A stretch of 64,000 nt of DNA from Pseudomonas kairouanensis. GTDB lineage: Bacteria; Pseudomonadota; Gammaproteobacteria; Pseudomonadales; Pseudomonadaceae. The notes beneath the pieces were generated by a model. That model saw only the letters and a list, made by a program, of their open reading frames with translations. It searched no databases and was not told the origin of the DNA. The translations under genes were made by a program, and so were the position numbers. This document shows positions 1 through 8,676 of this stretch, in pieces (position 1 is the stretch's first letter; every line of letters begins with the position of its first letter). The stretch spans positions 186,001 through 250,000 of the forward strand of contig NZ_QUZU01000002.1 of NCBI RefSeq assembly GCF_004682055.1, in the 5' to 3' direction.

Positions 1-1479
1 CTGCACGCAGTAGTCCATCTCGAAACCACGCTGTGCCTGGCGGATCAGACCCAGGTAGGAGTTGTTCACCACTACATGGATGTACGGCAGCTTGAACTGC
101 GCGCCCACGGCCAGTTCTTCGATCATGAACTGGAAGTCATAGTCGCCCGACAGCGCTACCACTTTGCGGCTCGGGTCAGCCTTGACCACACCGAGGGCCG
201 CCGGAATGGTCCAGCCCAAGGGGCCGGCCTGACCGCAGTTGATCCAGTGGCGTGGCTTGTACACATGCAGGAACTGCGCGCCGGCAATCTGCGACAGGCC
301 GATGGTGCTGACGTAGCAAGTGTCTTTGCCGAATACCTGGTTCATCTCTTCGTAAACGCGCTGCGGCTTGACCGGCACGTTGTCGAAGTGGGTCTTGCGG
401 TGCAGGGTGGCCTTGCGCTGCTGGCAGTCATTGAGCCAGGCACTGCGGTCCTTGAGCTTGCCGGCGGCTTTCCACTCGCGGGCCACTTCGATGAACATGG
501 TCAGTGCGGAACCGGCGTCGGAAACGATGCCCAGGCCCGGTGTGAACACGCGGCCGATTTGCGTCGGCTCGATATCAACGTGAATGAACTTGCGCCCTTC
601 GGTGTACACCTCAACCGAGCCAGTGTGGCGGTTGGCCCATCGGTTGCCGATGCCCAGCACCACGTCCGACTTGAGCATCGTCGCGTTGCCATAACGGTGA
701 GAGGTTTGCAGGCCGACCATGCCCACCATCTGCGGGTGATCGTCGGGGATGGTGCCCCAGCCCATCAGGGTTGGGATCACTGGGATACCGGTGAGTTCGG
801 CGAATTCCACCAGCAGGTCGCTGGCATCGGCGTTGATCACGCCGCCACCGCTGACCAGCAACGGGCGCTCGGCTTGATCCAGCAGGGCCAGGGCTTTTTC
901 CACTTGTACGCGGGTGGCCAGTGGCTTGGCCAACGGCAGCGGCTGGTAAGCGTCGATGTCGAATTCGATCTCGGCCATTTGCACGTCGAACGGCAGGTCG
1001 ATCAGCACCGGGCCGGGGCGGCCGGAGCGCATTTCATAGAAGGCTTTCTGGAACGCATAAGGCACCTGGCCGGGTTCGAGCACAGTGGTCGCCCACTTGG
1101 TCACCGGCTTGACGATGCTGGTGATGTCCACGGCCTGGAAATCTTCCTTGTGCATGCGGGCACGGGGGGCTTGGCCGGTGATGCACAGGATCGGGATCGA
1201 GTCCGCCGAGGCGCTGTACAAGCCGGTGACCATGTCGGTGCCCGCCGGGCCCGAAGTACCGATGCACACGCCAATATTGCCGGCCTTGGTGCGGGTGTAG
1301 CCCTCGGCCATGTGGGAGGCGCCTTCAACGTGGCGAGCAAGGACGTGATCGATGCCACCCACCTTCTGCAAGGCCGAGTACAGCGGGTTGATCGCAGCGC
1401 CTGGGATACCGAAGGCGGTGTCCACGCCTTCACGGCGCATTACCAGAACGGCGGCTTCGATTGCTCTCATTTTGCTCAT
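1..1479 (-). CDS. gcl: Glyoxylate carboligase, 3' end beyond window
   Basis: ThDP-dependent enzyme that joins two glyoxylate molecules to tartronate semialdehyde plus CO2, in the glyoxylate/purine (allantoin) and ethylene glycol routes; cytosolic. The first 493 codons are visible, out of about 590 usual for the family. The N-terminus reads [20 protein letters not shown], and the pyrimidine-binding region reads [14 protein letters not shown]. Valine stands at residue 51, where most ThDP enzymes carry the catalytic glutamate; this is the known hallmark of Gcl. The ThDP/Mg motif begins at [13 protein letters not shown] at 1477-1479 is chosen because AGAGG precedes it; a second ATG lies 3 codons in. 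It is divergent from the GlcG-like gene, and TTGTATACAA sites lie in the shared gap. Identification is firm. Confidence 0.96.
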   Translation of the reverse strand, partial: MSKMRAIEAAVLVMRREGVDTAFGIPGAAINPLYSALQKVGGIDHVLARHVEGASHMAEGYTRTKAGNIGVCIGTSGPAGTDMVTGLYSASADSIPILCITGQAPRARMHKEDFQAVDITSIVKPVTKWATTVLEPGQVPYAFQKAFYEMRSGRPGPVLIDLPFDVQMAEIEFDIDAYQPLPLAKPLATRVQVEKALALLDQAERPLLVSGGGVINADASDLLVEFAELTGIPVIPTLMGWGTIPDDHPQMVGMVGLQTSHRYGNATMLKSDVVLGIGNRWANRHTGSVEVYTEGRKFIHVDIEPTQIGRVFTPGLGIVSDAGSALTMFIEVAREWKAAGKLKDRSAWLNDCQQRKATLHRKTHFDNVPVKPQRVYEEMNQVFGKDTCYVSTIGLSQIAGAQFLHVYKPRHWINCGQAGPLGWTIPAALGVVKADPSRKVVALSGDYDFQFMIEELAVGAQFKLPYIHVVVNNSYLGLIRQAQRGFEMDYCVQ

Positions 1480-1506
1480 GATTTTGGTGCCTCTTGCGTT
1501 TTATAA

Positions 1507-1516
1507 TTGTATACAA
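1507..1516. promoter_or_regulatory. Palindromic operator-like site 1, TTGTATACAA
   Basis: A perfect 10-bp palindrome lies 28 bp upstream of the gcl start. An identical copy lies at 1635-1644, with centres 128 bp apart, in the gcl/GlcG-like divergent gap. The TnGTATACnA form resembles operators of FadR/VanR-type GntR regulators (inference). The regulator itself is not in the window. Confidence 0.6.
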
Positions 1517-1634
1517 GTGGAGTCTGGTCAAAGTGTATTCACGGCAGGCGGCGCAGGTCAATCCATTTTATTGGTAGGCCTTTGCGTTCGACGGAAGGCA
1601 TTTTTACGACGTATGGAAGGTTTGTGCAAAAATA

Positions 1635-1644
1635 TTGTATACAA
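1635..1644. promoter_or_regulatory. Palindromic operator-like site 2, TTGTATACAA
   Basis: Second exact copy of the 10-bp palindrome, 92 bp upstream of the GlcG-like gene. Two copies flanking a divergent promoter gap suggest coordinate repression, or looping, of both genes (inference). Confidence 0.6.
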
Positions 1645-1669
1645 AAGCAAATGTCATTGTGTTCTATTT

Positions 1670-1693
1670 GTTTGATCGAGCATCTGATCAAAC
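1670..1693. promoter_or_regulatory. Inverted repeat GTTTGATC-N8-GATCAAAC
   Basis: Perfect 8-bp arms at 1670-1677 and 1686-1693 with an 8-nt centre, about 40 bp before the start of the GlcG/HbpS-like gene. It could be an operator or a hairpin in the 5' untranslated leader; the sequence does not decide between them. Confidence 0.45.
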
Positions 1694-1735
1694 AGACCTC
1701 CACCGCTTTCCCAATAACAAAAGAAGGACGGCACC

Positions 1736-2176
1736 ATGAGCGCTTTAACCTTGAAAATTGCCACCCAACTGGCCAGCCAGGCCCTGAACGCAGGCCGCAC
1801 TATCTCAGCGGCGCCGCTGACCATCGCGGTACTCGACAGCGGCGGCCACTTGGTGACCTTGCAACGGGAAGACGGTGCCAGCCTGTTGCGCCCGCAAATT
1901 GCCATCGGCAAGGCCTGGGGTGCGATTGCCCTGGGCAAGGGCTCGCGTTTGCTCGCATTGGACGCGCAGCAACGGCCGGCGTTTATCGCCGCGTTGAACA
2001 GCCTGGGGCAGGGCAGCGTGGTGCCGGCGCCGGGTGGGGTGTTGATCCGGGATCAGCAGGGCCTGGTGCTGGGGGCGATCGGCATTAGCGGGGACACGTC
2101 GGATATTGATGAGCAGTGCGCGATAACCGCGATTGAGGGGGTAGGGTTGTTGGCGGATGCGGGGGTTTCGGCTTGA
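1736..2176 (+). CDS. GlcG/HbpS-family heme-binding-like protein
   Basis: A 146-residue protein of the GlcG/HbpS (Haem_degrading, PF03928) family. The fold is recognised from the segments IAVLDSGGHLVTLQREDGA, QIAIGKAWGA and PAPGGVLIRDQQGLVLGAIG, and the family-typical GISGDTSDIDEQCA near the C-terminus. Members accompany glycolate/glyoxylate genes, but their exact role is unsettled; some bind heme or metal cofactors. AAGAAGGA sits about 8 nt before the ATG. It is divergent from gcl and shares its operator-bearing gap, so a role in glyoxylate metabolism or its sensing is inferred. No signal peptide is seen. Confidence 0.85.
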   Translation: MSALTLKIATQLASQALNAGRTISAAPLTIAVLDSGGHLVTLQREDGASLLRPQIAIGKAWGAIALGKGSRLLALDAQQRPAFIAALNSLGQGSVVPAPGGVLIRDQQGLVLGAIGISGDTSDIDEQCAITAIEGVGLLADAGVSA

Positions 2177-2200
2177 TTTTTGGGTGACTGGTAGGGCCTC

Positions 2201-2284
2201 TTCGCGAGCAAGCCCGCTCCCACATTTTGACCGCATTCCAACGTTAGAACTCGGTCAAAATGTGGGAGCGGGCTTGCTCGCGAA
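2201..2284. repeat. REPIN, GGAGCGGGCTTGCTCGCG type
   Basis: Two inverted REP cores, TTCGCGAGCAAGCCCGCTCC and its reverse complement, separated by a short variable centre, also with matching TTTTGACCG/CGGTCAAAA edges. It lies between the convergent GlcG-like and TetR genes. This is a non-autonomous Pseudomonas repeat; the mobilising RAYT transposase is not in the window. Confidence 0.88.
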
Positions 2285-2305
2285 TCCCACAGGCACCTCG
2301 GTCTA

Positions 2306-2911
2306 TCAGTCCGGCTCACAACCTTTAAGCACCAACCGAATAATCGTCAATGCCGCCGCCTCATAATCGGCCTCATCCAGCTTGGCCTTGCCGGTCACCG
2401 CCGAGATCTGCCAGTCAAAATCGGCATAGGTCTGGGTCGCCGCCCAGATGCTGAACATCAGGTGATTAGGGTCGATTGCTGCGATCAGGCCACGATCTAC
2501 CCAGTTTTGGATACAGGCAATGTTGTGCTTGGCCTGGGCGTTCAATTGCTCGACCTGCTCGGCGCTCAGGTGCGGGGCGCCATGCATGATTTCGCTGGCA
2601 AACACCTTGGAGGCAAATGGCAGGTCGCGGGAGATGCGGATTTTCGAGCGGATGTAGTTGCTCAGCACTTCTTTGGGCTCGCCATCCGGGTTGAACGGCG
2701 TGGAGGCAGCCAGGATCGGCTCGATAATGCTTTCGAGCACCTCGCGGTAGAGGTTGTCCTTGGACTTGAAGTAGTAATACACGTTGGGCTTGGGCAGCCC
2801 GGCCTTGGCGGCGATGTCGCTGGTTTTGGTCGCGGCGAAGCCCTTGTCGGCAAACTCCTCGCTGGCCGCCCGCAGGATTTTTTCTTTGTTGCGCTCGCGA
2901 ATGCTGCTCAT
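2306..2911 (-). CDS. TetR-family regulator, RutR-like
   Basis: A 201-residue repressor-type regulator. The N-terminal TetR helix-turn-helix spans about residues 8-55 (ILRAASEEFADKGFAATKTS...GLPKPNVYYYFKSKDNL). The C-terminal ligand domain resembles the RutR/YcdC C-terminal family (IRISRDLPFASKVFASEI, AIDPNHLMFSIWAATQTYAD). RutR of E. coli binds uracil/thymine and controls pyrimidine and purine use, so a nucleobase-type ligand is possible but unproven. The start MSSIRERNKEK is chosen over an upstream ATG that would add 13 residues outside the family. From memory, a similar TetR gene lies beside gcl in P. aeruginosa. The operator is not identified. Confidence 0.88.
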   Translation of the reverse strand: MSSIRERNKEKILRAASEEFADKGFAATKTSDIAAKAGLPKPNVYYYFKSKDNLYREVLESIIEPILAASTPFNPDGEPKEVLSNYIRSKIRISRDLPFASKVFASEIMHGAPHLSAEQVEQLNAQAKHNIACIQNWVDRGLIAAIDPNHLMFSIWAATQTYADFDWQISAVTGKAKLDEADYEAAALTIIRLVLKGCEPD

Positions 2912-3045
2912 AAACCTGGGAGTTCCTTGCCAAGACTGGCGGTTGCGCATGGTAGCACCGGCTATCTGCGGCCCTCAACAATACGCCCGCGAAGCTCTGC
3001 GCCGCGCTATGCTCGGTTTATCCCCCCCTTATGGAAGACCGGTTC

Positions 3046-3960
<915 letters not shown>

Positions 3961-3971
3961 TCCCGAGGCAA

Positions 3972-4005
3972 TAAAAAAGGCCATTCAATCGAATGGCCTT
4001 TTTTT
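3972..4005. terminator. Bidirectional intrinsic terminator
   Basis: Stem GGCCATTC / GAATGGCC with an AATC loop at 3979-3998, flanked by A-run and T-run. It serves the DUF808 gene on + and mlaA on -. Confidence 0.9.
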
Positions 4006-4016
4006 GTGGCGCTTGT

Positions 4017-4805
4017 TTACTCGGCAATCTGCAACTTGCGCGACTCGGTGTAGATGTAGCGCACCTTTTCATACTCGAACGGCGAGTTCATCTGCCCATA
4101 ACGGAAGCTGGTCTGGTAGCGCTTGTCCACCGCACGCAGCGCCCAGATTTCCGGGTGGTTGGAACTGACTTCAGACACGTTGAGGAAGTTGATCTGGGTT
4201 TCTGCGCCGTAATCGACGATCAGCCCAGTGGTGTCGCGCAGGTTCGATGGGCCGAAGATCGGCAGCACCAGGTACGCGCCGCCGGGGACGCCGTAGAAGC
4301 CCAGGGTCTGGCCGAAGTCTTCGCTCTGGCGCGGCAGGCCCATGGCGGTGGCCGGGTCCCACAGGCCGGCGATGCCGACGGTGGTGTTGAGCAGCAGGCG
4401 CCCGGTGGTTTCCAGGGAACGATGGCCCTTGAGTTGCAACAGGCTGTTCAACAGGTTGGGCACATCGCCCAGGTTGTTGAAGAAGTTGCTGACGCCGGTG
4501 CGCAGGAAGCTTGGGGTGACGTAGGTGTAGCCGTTGACCACGGGCAGGAACACCCATTGGTCGAAGCGGTAGTTGAAGTGGTACACGCGACGGTTCCACG
4601 CTTCGAGCGGGTCGTAGACGTTGAGGGCGGTCAGTGTCGAACGTTCGAACTCACGCTGGTCCAGGCCGGGGTTGAACTTGAGCTTGGTCAGCGGCTCCTT
4701 GAACCCATCGGCACCCTGCACAACCGGTTCATGGGCCTTGCTGTTGTCGGCATTGGCCACGCCCGCACACATCAAGGCGGCGAGCAGCAGAAGATATTTA
4801 GCCAC
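4017..4805 (-). CDS. mlaA: MlaA/VacJ-family outer-membrane phospholipid protein
   Basis: A 262-residue MlaA (VacJ) family protein. MlaA works with the Mla pathway to remove phospholipids from the outer leaflet of the outer membrane. The family signature is clear: YDPLEAWNRRVYHFNYRFD, NFFNNLGDVPNLLNSLLQ, TTVGIAGLWDPATAMGL and EDFGQTLGFYGVPGGAYLVL. The N-terminus is a signal peptide, MAKYLLLLAALMCAGVANA. Its single cysteine (residue 13) follows methionine (ALMC), not a classical lipobox residue, so cleavage after ANA by signal peptidase I is also possible. The start overlaps the end of the upstream hydrolase gene by 8 bp, indicating one operon. It may be a second MlaA paralogue of the genome, since mla transport genes are not nearby. 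Confidence 0.92.
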   Translation of the reverse strand: MAKYLLLLAALMCAGVANADNSKAHEPVVQGADGFKEPLTKLKFNPGLDQREFERSTLTALNVYDPLEAWNRRVYHFNYRFDQWVFLPVVNGYTYVTPSFLRTGVSNFFNNLGDVPNLLNSLLQLKGHRSLETTGRLLLNTTVGIAGLWDPATAMGLPRQSEDFGQTLGFYGVPGGAYLVLPIFGPSNLRDTTGLIVDYGAETQINFLNVSEVSSNHPEIWALRAVDKRYQTSFRYGQMNSPFEYEKVRYIYTESRKLQIAE

Positions 4806-6096
4806 GGAAGAACTCCAGCATGGCGTCGGCGTTGACGCGGTAATTAAGGTTGCCGCAGTGGCCGCCCAGGGGGTAGACGGTCAAGCGGTCGCCGAAGGTT
4901 TTACGCAGGAACCCCAAGTCGCCAGGGCCGAGGATCACGTCGTCGGCGTTGTGCATCACCGCGATTTTCGGGCTGTTGTGCAGGTAGTCCTGTAGGGCGT
5001 ACAGGCTGACCTGGTCAACCAGTTGCAACAGGCTGCCGCCATCGGAACGGGCGCGCCACATGGGGATCACTTGTTCGGTGAGGTAGCAGTCGAAATCACA
5101 TTGCAGTGCACGCTTGAGGAACGGTGTAAGGCTGGTGCTTTCGGTGATCGGGTACTTGGGCGGGATGATCAGGCCGCGGCGGTTGATCAGGTCCGAGGTG
5201 AAGGCAATGTCGGCCGCCGAAAAGCGGAACGAAGTGCCGATCAGCATGGCCATCTGTTCGTTGGTCAGGTGCTGTTTGGATTGCTGGAAGTCGTAGAGCA
5301 GGGCGTCGTTGAGGTCGATGTAGCCCTTTTGCTGGAAGTAGCGGGTCAGCTTGTTCAACACCAACTCATAGAAGGTGGTGGTGTTGTTGATGCCCTTGAC
5401 CTCGGTCTGCACCAGCTTGTCGAGGTTGGTAATGGAGGTATAGAGGTTGACCGGCGGGTTCAGCAACAACACTTTCTTGAAGTTGAAGCTGCGACGGGTT
5501 TCGTCCAGCTTGGCCACGAAAGCCGCGTCCAGGCCGCCCAGGCTGTAGCCGGTGAGGTAGAAGTCGGTCACTGGCAGGGACGCGTTCTGGGCGCGCACGG
5601 CTTGCATCACGCGGTACATGTCTTCGGCATCTTCCTGGGTGATCCCCGGCGTGGCGAAGCGCGAAGCGGCACTGATGAAGTCGAAGCTGGTGGGCGACGA
5701 TAGCTGCACGACGTGGTAGCCGGCCTGGTAATAGAGTTTTTTCAGGTATTCGTTGAGGCTGCTGTCATAGCGTGCGCCGGTGCCGGCGATCAGGAAGATC
5801 AGCGGCGCGGCGCGGTCCTGCTTGGCAATACGGTAGGTGAGCTTCTTCACCGGCCAGAAATTGTCCGGCAGGCTGAATTCGCGCTCGGGACGCATGTTCA
5901 GGGTGTAGTCGGACTGGTTGATCTGGTCGTCGCTCGGCAATTTGGGCCGAAGGTCGGGCGGAGTGGTCGCGATGGTCGCTTCGAACGGGTTGGTCAAAGG
6001 GTAGCCATAGGTGGCTTGGTCGATGTCGACGGCCAGTGCTGACGCACTCAGAAAAAGGCTGCCCAACAAGGCAGCACAGCGCAAGGAACGGAGCAT
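4798..6096 (-). CDS. Secreted alpha/beta hydrolase paired with mlaA
   Basis: A 432-residue serine hydrolase with an N-terminal signal peptide (MLRSLRCAALLGSLFLSASALA), so periplasmic or outer-membrane associated. The nucleophile elbow is GYSLGG, and the lid and core are typical of alpha/beta hydrolases. A likely acid lies in HNADDVILGPGD and the catalytic His in PLGGHCGNLNY. The family is often annotated as serine/threonine protein kinase or hypothetical; no substrate is known to me. Its 3' end overlaps mlaA by 8 bp, so the two are probably translationally coupled. A lipase or esterase role acting on the lipids MlaA handles is inference. Confidence 0.82.
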   Translation of the reverse strand: MLRSLRCAALLGSLFLSASALAVDIDQATYGYPLTNPFEATIATTPPDLRPKLPSDDQINQSDYTLNMRPEREFSLPDNFWPVKKLTYRIAKQDRAAPLIFLIAGTGARYDSSLNEYLKKLYYQAGYHVVQLSSPTSFDFISAASRFATPGITQEDAEDMYRVMQAVRAQNASLPVTDFYLTGYSLGGLDAAFVAKLDETRRSFNFKKVLLLNPPVNLYTSITNLDKLVQTEVKGINNTTTFYELVLNKLTRYFQQKGYIDLNDALLYDFQQSKQHLTNEQMAMLIGTSFRFSAADIAFTSDLINRRGLIIPPKYPITESTSLTPFLKRALQCDFDCYLTEQVIPMWRARSDGGSLLQLVDQVSLYALQDYLHNSPKIAVMHNADDVILGPGDLGFLRKTFGDRLTVYPLGGHCGNLNYRVNADAMLEFFRG

Positions 6097-6332
6097 GACT
6101 TAATCCCTAAGAGGAAACGTGCTTAATGAAGTTCGCAGGCTATGACCACCGCGTCGTTGCCGAAGTGCCAGCACTCGGCACGAAAAGTCGGAAAATAACG
6201 TCGGAATCGGGGTAATAGTAGCCAGACGATACACTTTGCCACGCTTTGGTGAACACTAATTGTGTATATGCGCCTTGCTAACCGCTGCCGGGGCATTAAG
6301 CTGAGCGCCGTTTTTGCCTATCGGAGTGCCCC

Positions 6333-6713
6333 ATGTCCCGTCGTTTGCCGCTGATTTTGCTGCTTATTGCCCTGCCATTGTGGCTGGCCGCCAGTTATGG
6401 CGCGCGGTATGGCTTTATGGAAGATGGCAGTTGGTTGGGCATCTGCACCGACGACGCCAGCCGCTGGGAATGCCAGTTGCGTTCGAACCTGGGTTGGATG
6501 ATCCACTTCAAGGTACTGGGCTGGGCGGCGTTGATCAGCTCGGTGCTGGCGTTTATCGTGCCCGGTCGTGCGGGGTGGTGGTTGGCGGTGCTGGGGATGG
6601 TGTTCGGGTTGCCGGCGCTGGCGTTGTACAACACCACGTTTGCGGTGTTTGCGCTGGTGATTGCGGGGTTGCGGTTGGTCCGTAGGAGCGAGCTTGCTCG
6701 CGAAAATCGTTAA
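6333..6713 (+). CDS. Small membrane protein with repeat-encoded C-terminus
   Basis: A 126-residue protein of unknown function. The first segment (LPLILLLIALPLWLAASYGA) may be a signal anchor. It is followed by a short loop with two cysteines (GICTDDASRWECQLR) and two or three more hydrophobic helices (WAALISSVLAFIV, WWLAVLGMVFGLPALALY, FAVFALVIAGL). GGAG lies about 8 nt before the ATG. The last codons (RRSELARENR) are read out of a REP element that starts at about 6682, so the original stop has been replaced by one in the repeat. Confidence 0.75.
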   Translation: MSRRLPLILLLIALPLWLAASYGARYGFMEDGSWLGICTDDASRWECQLRSNLGWMIHFKVLGWAALISSVLAFIVPGRAGWWLAVLGMVFGLPALALYNTTFAVFALVIAGLRLVRRSELARENR

Positions 6714-6780
6714 CGATAACGCGGGGTTGCTGAAACCCCGCGTTGCCCCGGCCTTCTTCGCGAGCAAGCTCGCTCCTACA
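6682..6780. repeat. REPIN, GTAGGAGCGAGCTTGCTCGCG type
   Basis: Inverted REP cores GTAGGAGCGAGCTTGCTCGC and its reverse complement, with a GCGGGGTT/AACCCCGC hairpin in the centre. The left core supplies the C-terminal codons and stop of the preceding small membrane protein. The right end lies close to the 3' end of the convergent GH17-type gene. Confidence 0.88.
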
Positions 6781-6790
6781 GGAAATAGTA

Positions 6791-8344
6791 TTAAGCCTTG
6801 CGCACCCGTAAGCACCGCCACAAGGCTGCAACCATCAGAGCGCTAACCACCGCCCAACCCCAAGCCTGCTGGTTCATCAAGCCCTCACGGTACAACTGCG
6901 GCGCAATGCCGGCACCGATGATAAAGGCCAGCAGAGCGATCTCCCTACGTGGCCCCGTCACCGGACGCACCAGGTACACCAGCGCCGGCAGCACCAGCGC
7001 CGCGCTCGGGAAGCTGCGATAGCGCGGGTCAAACACCAGCATCAGCATCATCACTGCCCCCGCGAACCCGGCAATTGCCACCAGCCAGCCTGCCCGTTGT
7101 TCCAGCCAGGTGAACGCACGGCCGCGCCAGTGTTCGCGTGCGCTCAAGGCCAGTGCGCCATGGGCCAGTACCAGCAGGTTCAATGCGAGCAGCAACCCTG
7201 CCCATACCCACTCATCACTAAAGCGCGCAGTGACACGGGTCAGCTCGGCCCAGGCGCCAATCGAACATGCAGCCACAGCGCCCAGCAGCGGTAGGGCAAT
7301 GGCCGCGCGCGTGCTACGGACGCGACCGCCCAGTACCAAGGTGCCCAGCAGGATAACCCCGCCAACCCCCAGCCACAGCGGCCAGTACGGCAGGTTGGTC
7401 ACCGGCCCGGCGAGGATGCCCTTGTCCTGGCGATCTGCATCGAACAGGCCCCAGTAGCCGCCCACTGCACCTTCGCTGGCACGCTTCCACGGCTGGTCGA
7501 AGGCTTCGATGAGGTTGTAGTGCCAGCCATTGGCCTCGGCCATGGCGACGAACCCACGCATGAACTTGGCTTCGTTGACCCGGCTCGGTACGGCAGTTTC
7601 CCGTTGGCGGCCCTCGCTGGGCCAGCCGGTTTCACCGATCAGGATGTCCTTGGGCGCAAACTTGTTGCCGAACGTCTGGCGCACATCGCCCACATGTTTG
7701 AGCGCCTGGTCGATGCCGGACGGGTCATCTTCCCAGTACGGCAGCAGGTGAATAGTGAGGAAGTCCACGGCCGGGGCGATTTCCGGGTGCTGCAGCCAGA
7801 ACTCCCACACATCTGCATAAGTCACTGGCTGCTTGATTTGGCTTTTGACCGTGTGGATCAGTGCCACCAACTGCTTGGCGGTGACTTCTTTGCGCAGCAG
7901 CGCTTCGTTGCCGACGATGACCGCCGTGATGACATCTGGGTGGGCGTTGGCCGAGGCGATCAGTTCATTGATTTCTTTCTTGGTCGCCACCGGGTCACTG
8001 CTGACCCAGGCGCCCGCCGTCACCTTCAAGCCATGCTTGCGCGCCATGTCCGGCAGGGCTTCCAGGCCGGTCATGGAGTAGGTGCGAATGCATTCGAAGC
8101 GGGTGGCCAGCAGCGCCAGGTCGGCGTCCATGCGCTCGGGGCGCAGCTTGAACGGCTGGTCGAAGGGGGATTGGTCTTTATCGAACGGTGTGTAGGACGC
8201 GCACTGCATCTTGTGGCTGGCGCTGGCCGCGTCCGGCAATACCACCGGCCGGCCGAGGCCATACCAGTAACCCACCAGGGCCAACAGGCCGAGGAGCAAG
8301 GCGAAGAAATAGGGCAGGGCAGGGAAGCGGGCAGTCGCAGGCAT
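6791..8344 (-). CDS. Membrane GH17-type beta-1,3-glucan enzyme
   Basis: A 517-residue fusion of one N-terminal membrane helix, a GH17-like TIM-barrel domain and about six or seven C-terminal membrane helices. Family catalytic positions are visible: Glu147 in IVGNEALLR (acid/base) and Glu238 in IGETGWPSEG (nucleophile). Members of this bacterial family are annotated as beta-(1-3)-glucosyltransferases or glycosyl hydrolases linked to cyclic or periplasmic glucans; the precise product is unknown. The start MPATARFPAL at 8344 is preferred because it places the first helix near the N-terminus, but no strong Shine-Dalgarno distinguishes it from upstream in-frame ATGs (8377, 8428). It is a single gene, divergent from betX. 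Confidence 0.85.
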   Translation of the reverse strand: MPATARFPALPYFFALLLGLLALVGYWYGLGRPVVLPDAASASHKMQCASYTPFDKDQSPFDQPFKLRPERMDADLALLATRFECIRTYSMTGLEALPDMARKHGLKVTAGAWVSSDPVATKKEINELIASANAHPDVITAVIVGNEALLRKEVTAKQLVALIHTVKSQIKQPVTYADVWEFWLQHPEIAPAVDFLTIHLLPYWEDDPSGIDQALKHVGDVRQTFGNKFAPKDILIGETGWPSEGRQRETAVPSRVNEAKFMRGFVAMAEANGWHYNLIEAFDQPWKRASEGAVGGYWGLFDADRQDKGILAGPVTNLPYWPLWLGVGGVILLGTLVLGGRVRSTRAAIALPLLGAVAACSIGAWAELTRVTARFSDEWVWAGLLLALNLLVLAHGALALSAREHWRGRAFTWLEQRAGWLVAIAGFAGAVMMLMLVFDPRYRSFPSAALVLPALVYLVRPVTGPRREIALLAFIIGAGIAPQLYREGLMNQQAWGWAVVSALMVAALWRCLRVRKA

Positions 8345-8676
8345 GGTTGGCTTATCTGGGGGAGCAAAGGCGCGCATCTTACCCGGAATTGGCCCATCCC
8401 AGTGGGGCTGCATAATTTTGACATGCAAAGTTCGGGCGGGATTTTGACGTCAAGTCCTACAAAGCATCCTACTGGCGTTGTGATGTCGTTTCCTGCTTGC
8501 ATGAGGTCGCTGACAGAGCAGGTCCAAGGGCCCGTCGGGTTGATGATCCAAGTGTCAGCACTCCACTGATAGGAAGGCAGCCGGATCCATGCGCGTGAAG
8601 GGGGCGCGGAGCACCACATAACAACAGGTTGACGTCGCTCGGCATCCGTCGGGCGCAGCACTTTCGGGGAAGTACT
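8345..8676. other. Divergent gap between GH17-type gene and betX
   Basis: 332 bp without a convincing gene. It holds a perfect palindrome TTGACGTCAA at 8444-8453, which could be an operator for either side. I could not assign -35/-10 boxes with confidence. Confidence 0.5.

Noticed and set aside
76..1506. 476-codon + strand open frame across gcl
   Set aside because: It is antisense to a clear gcl gene with intact ThDP-enzyme motifs. Long antisense frames are common in GC-rich coding DNA, and the translation has no recognisable fold.
2201..2284. Insertion sequence ends
   Set aside because: No transposase or target duplication; the cores match REP/REPIN elements found many times in the window.
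8444..8453. TTGACGTCAA palindrome as a firm operator
   Set aside because: Only one copy was found and no promoter elements could be placed around it; kept as a note, not a call.
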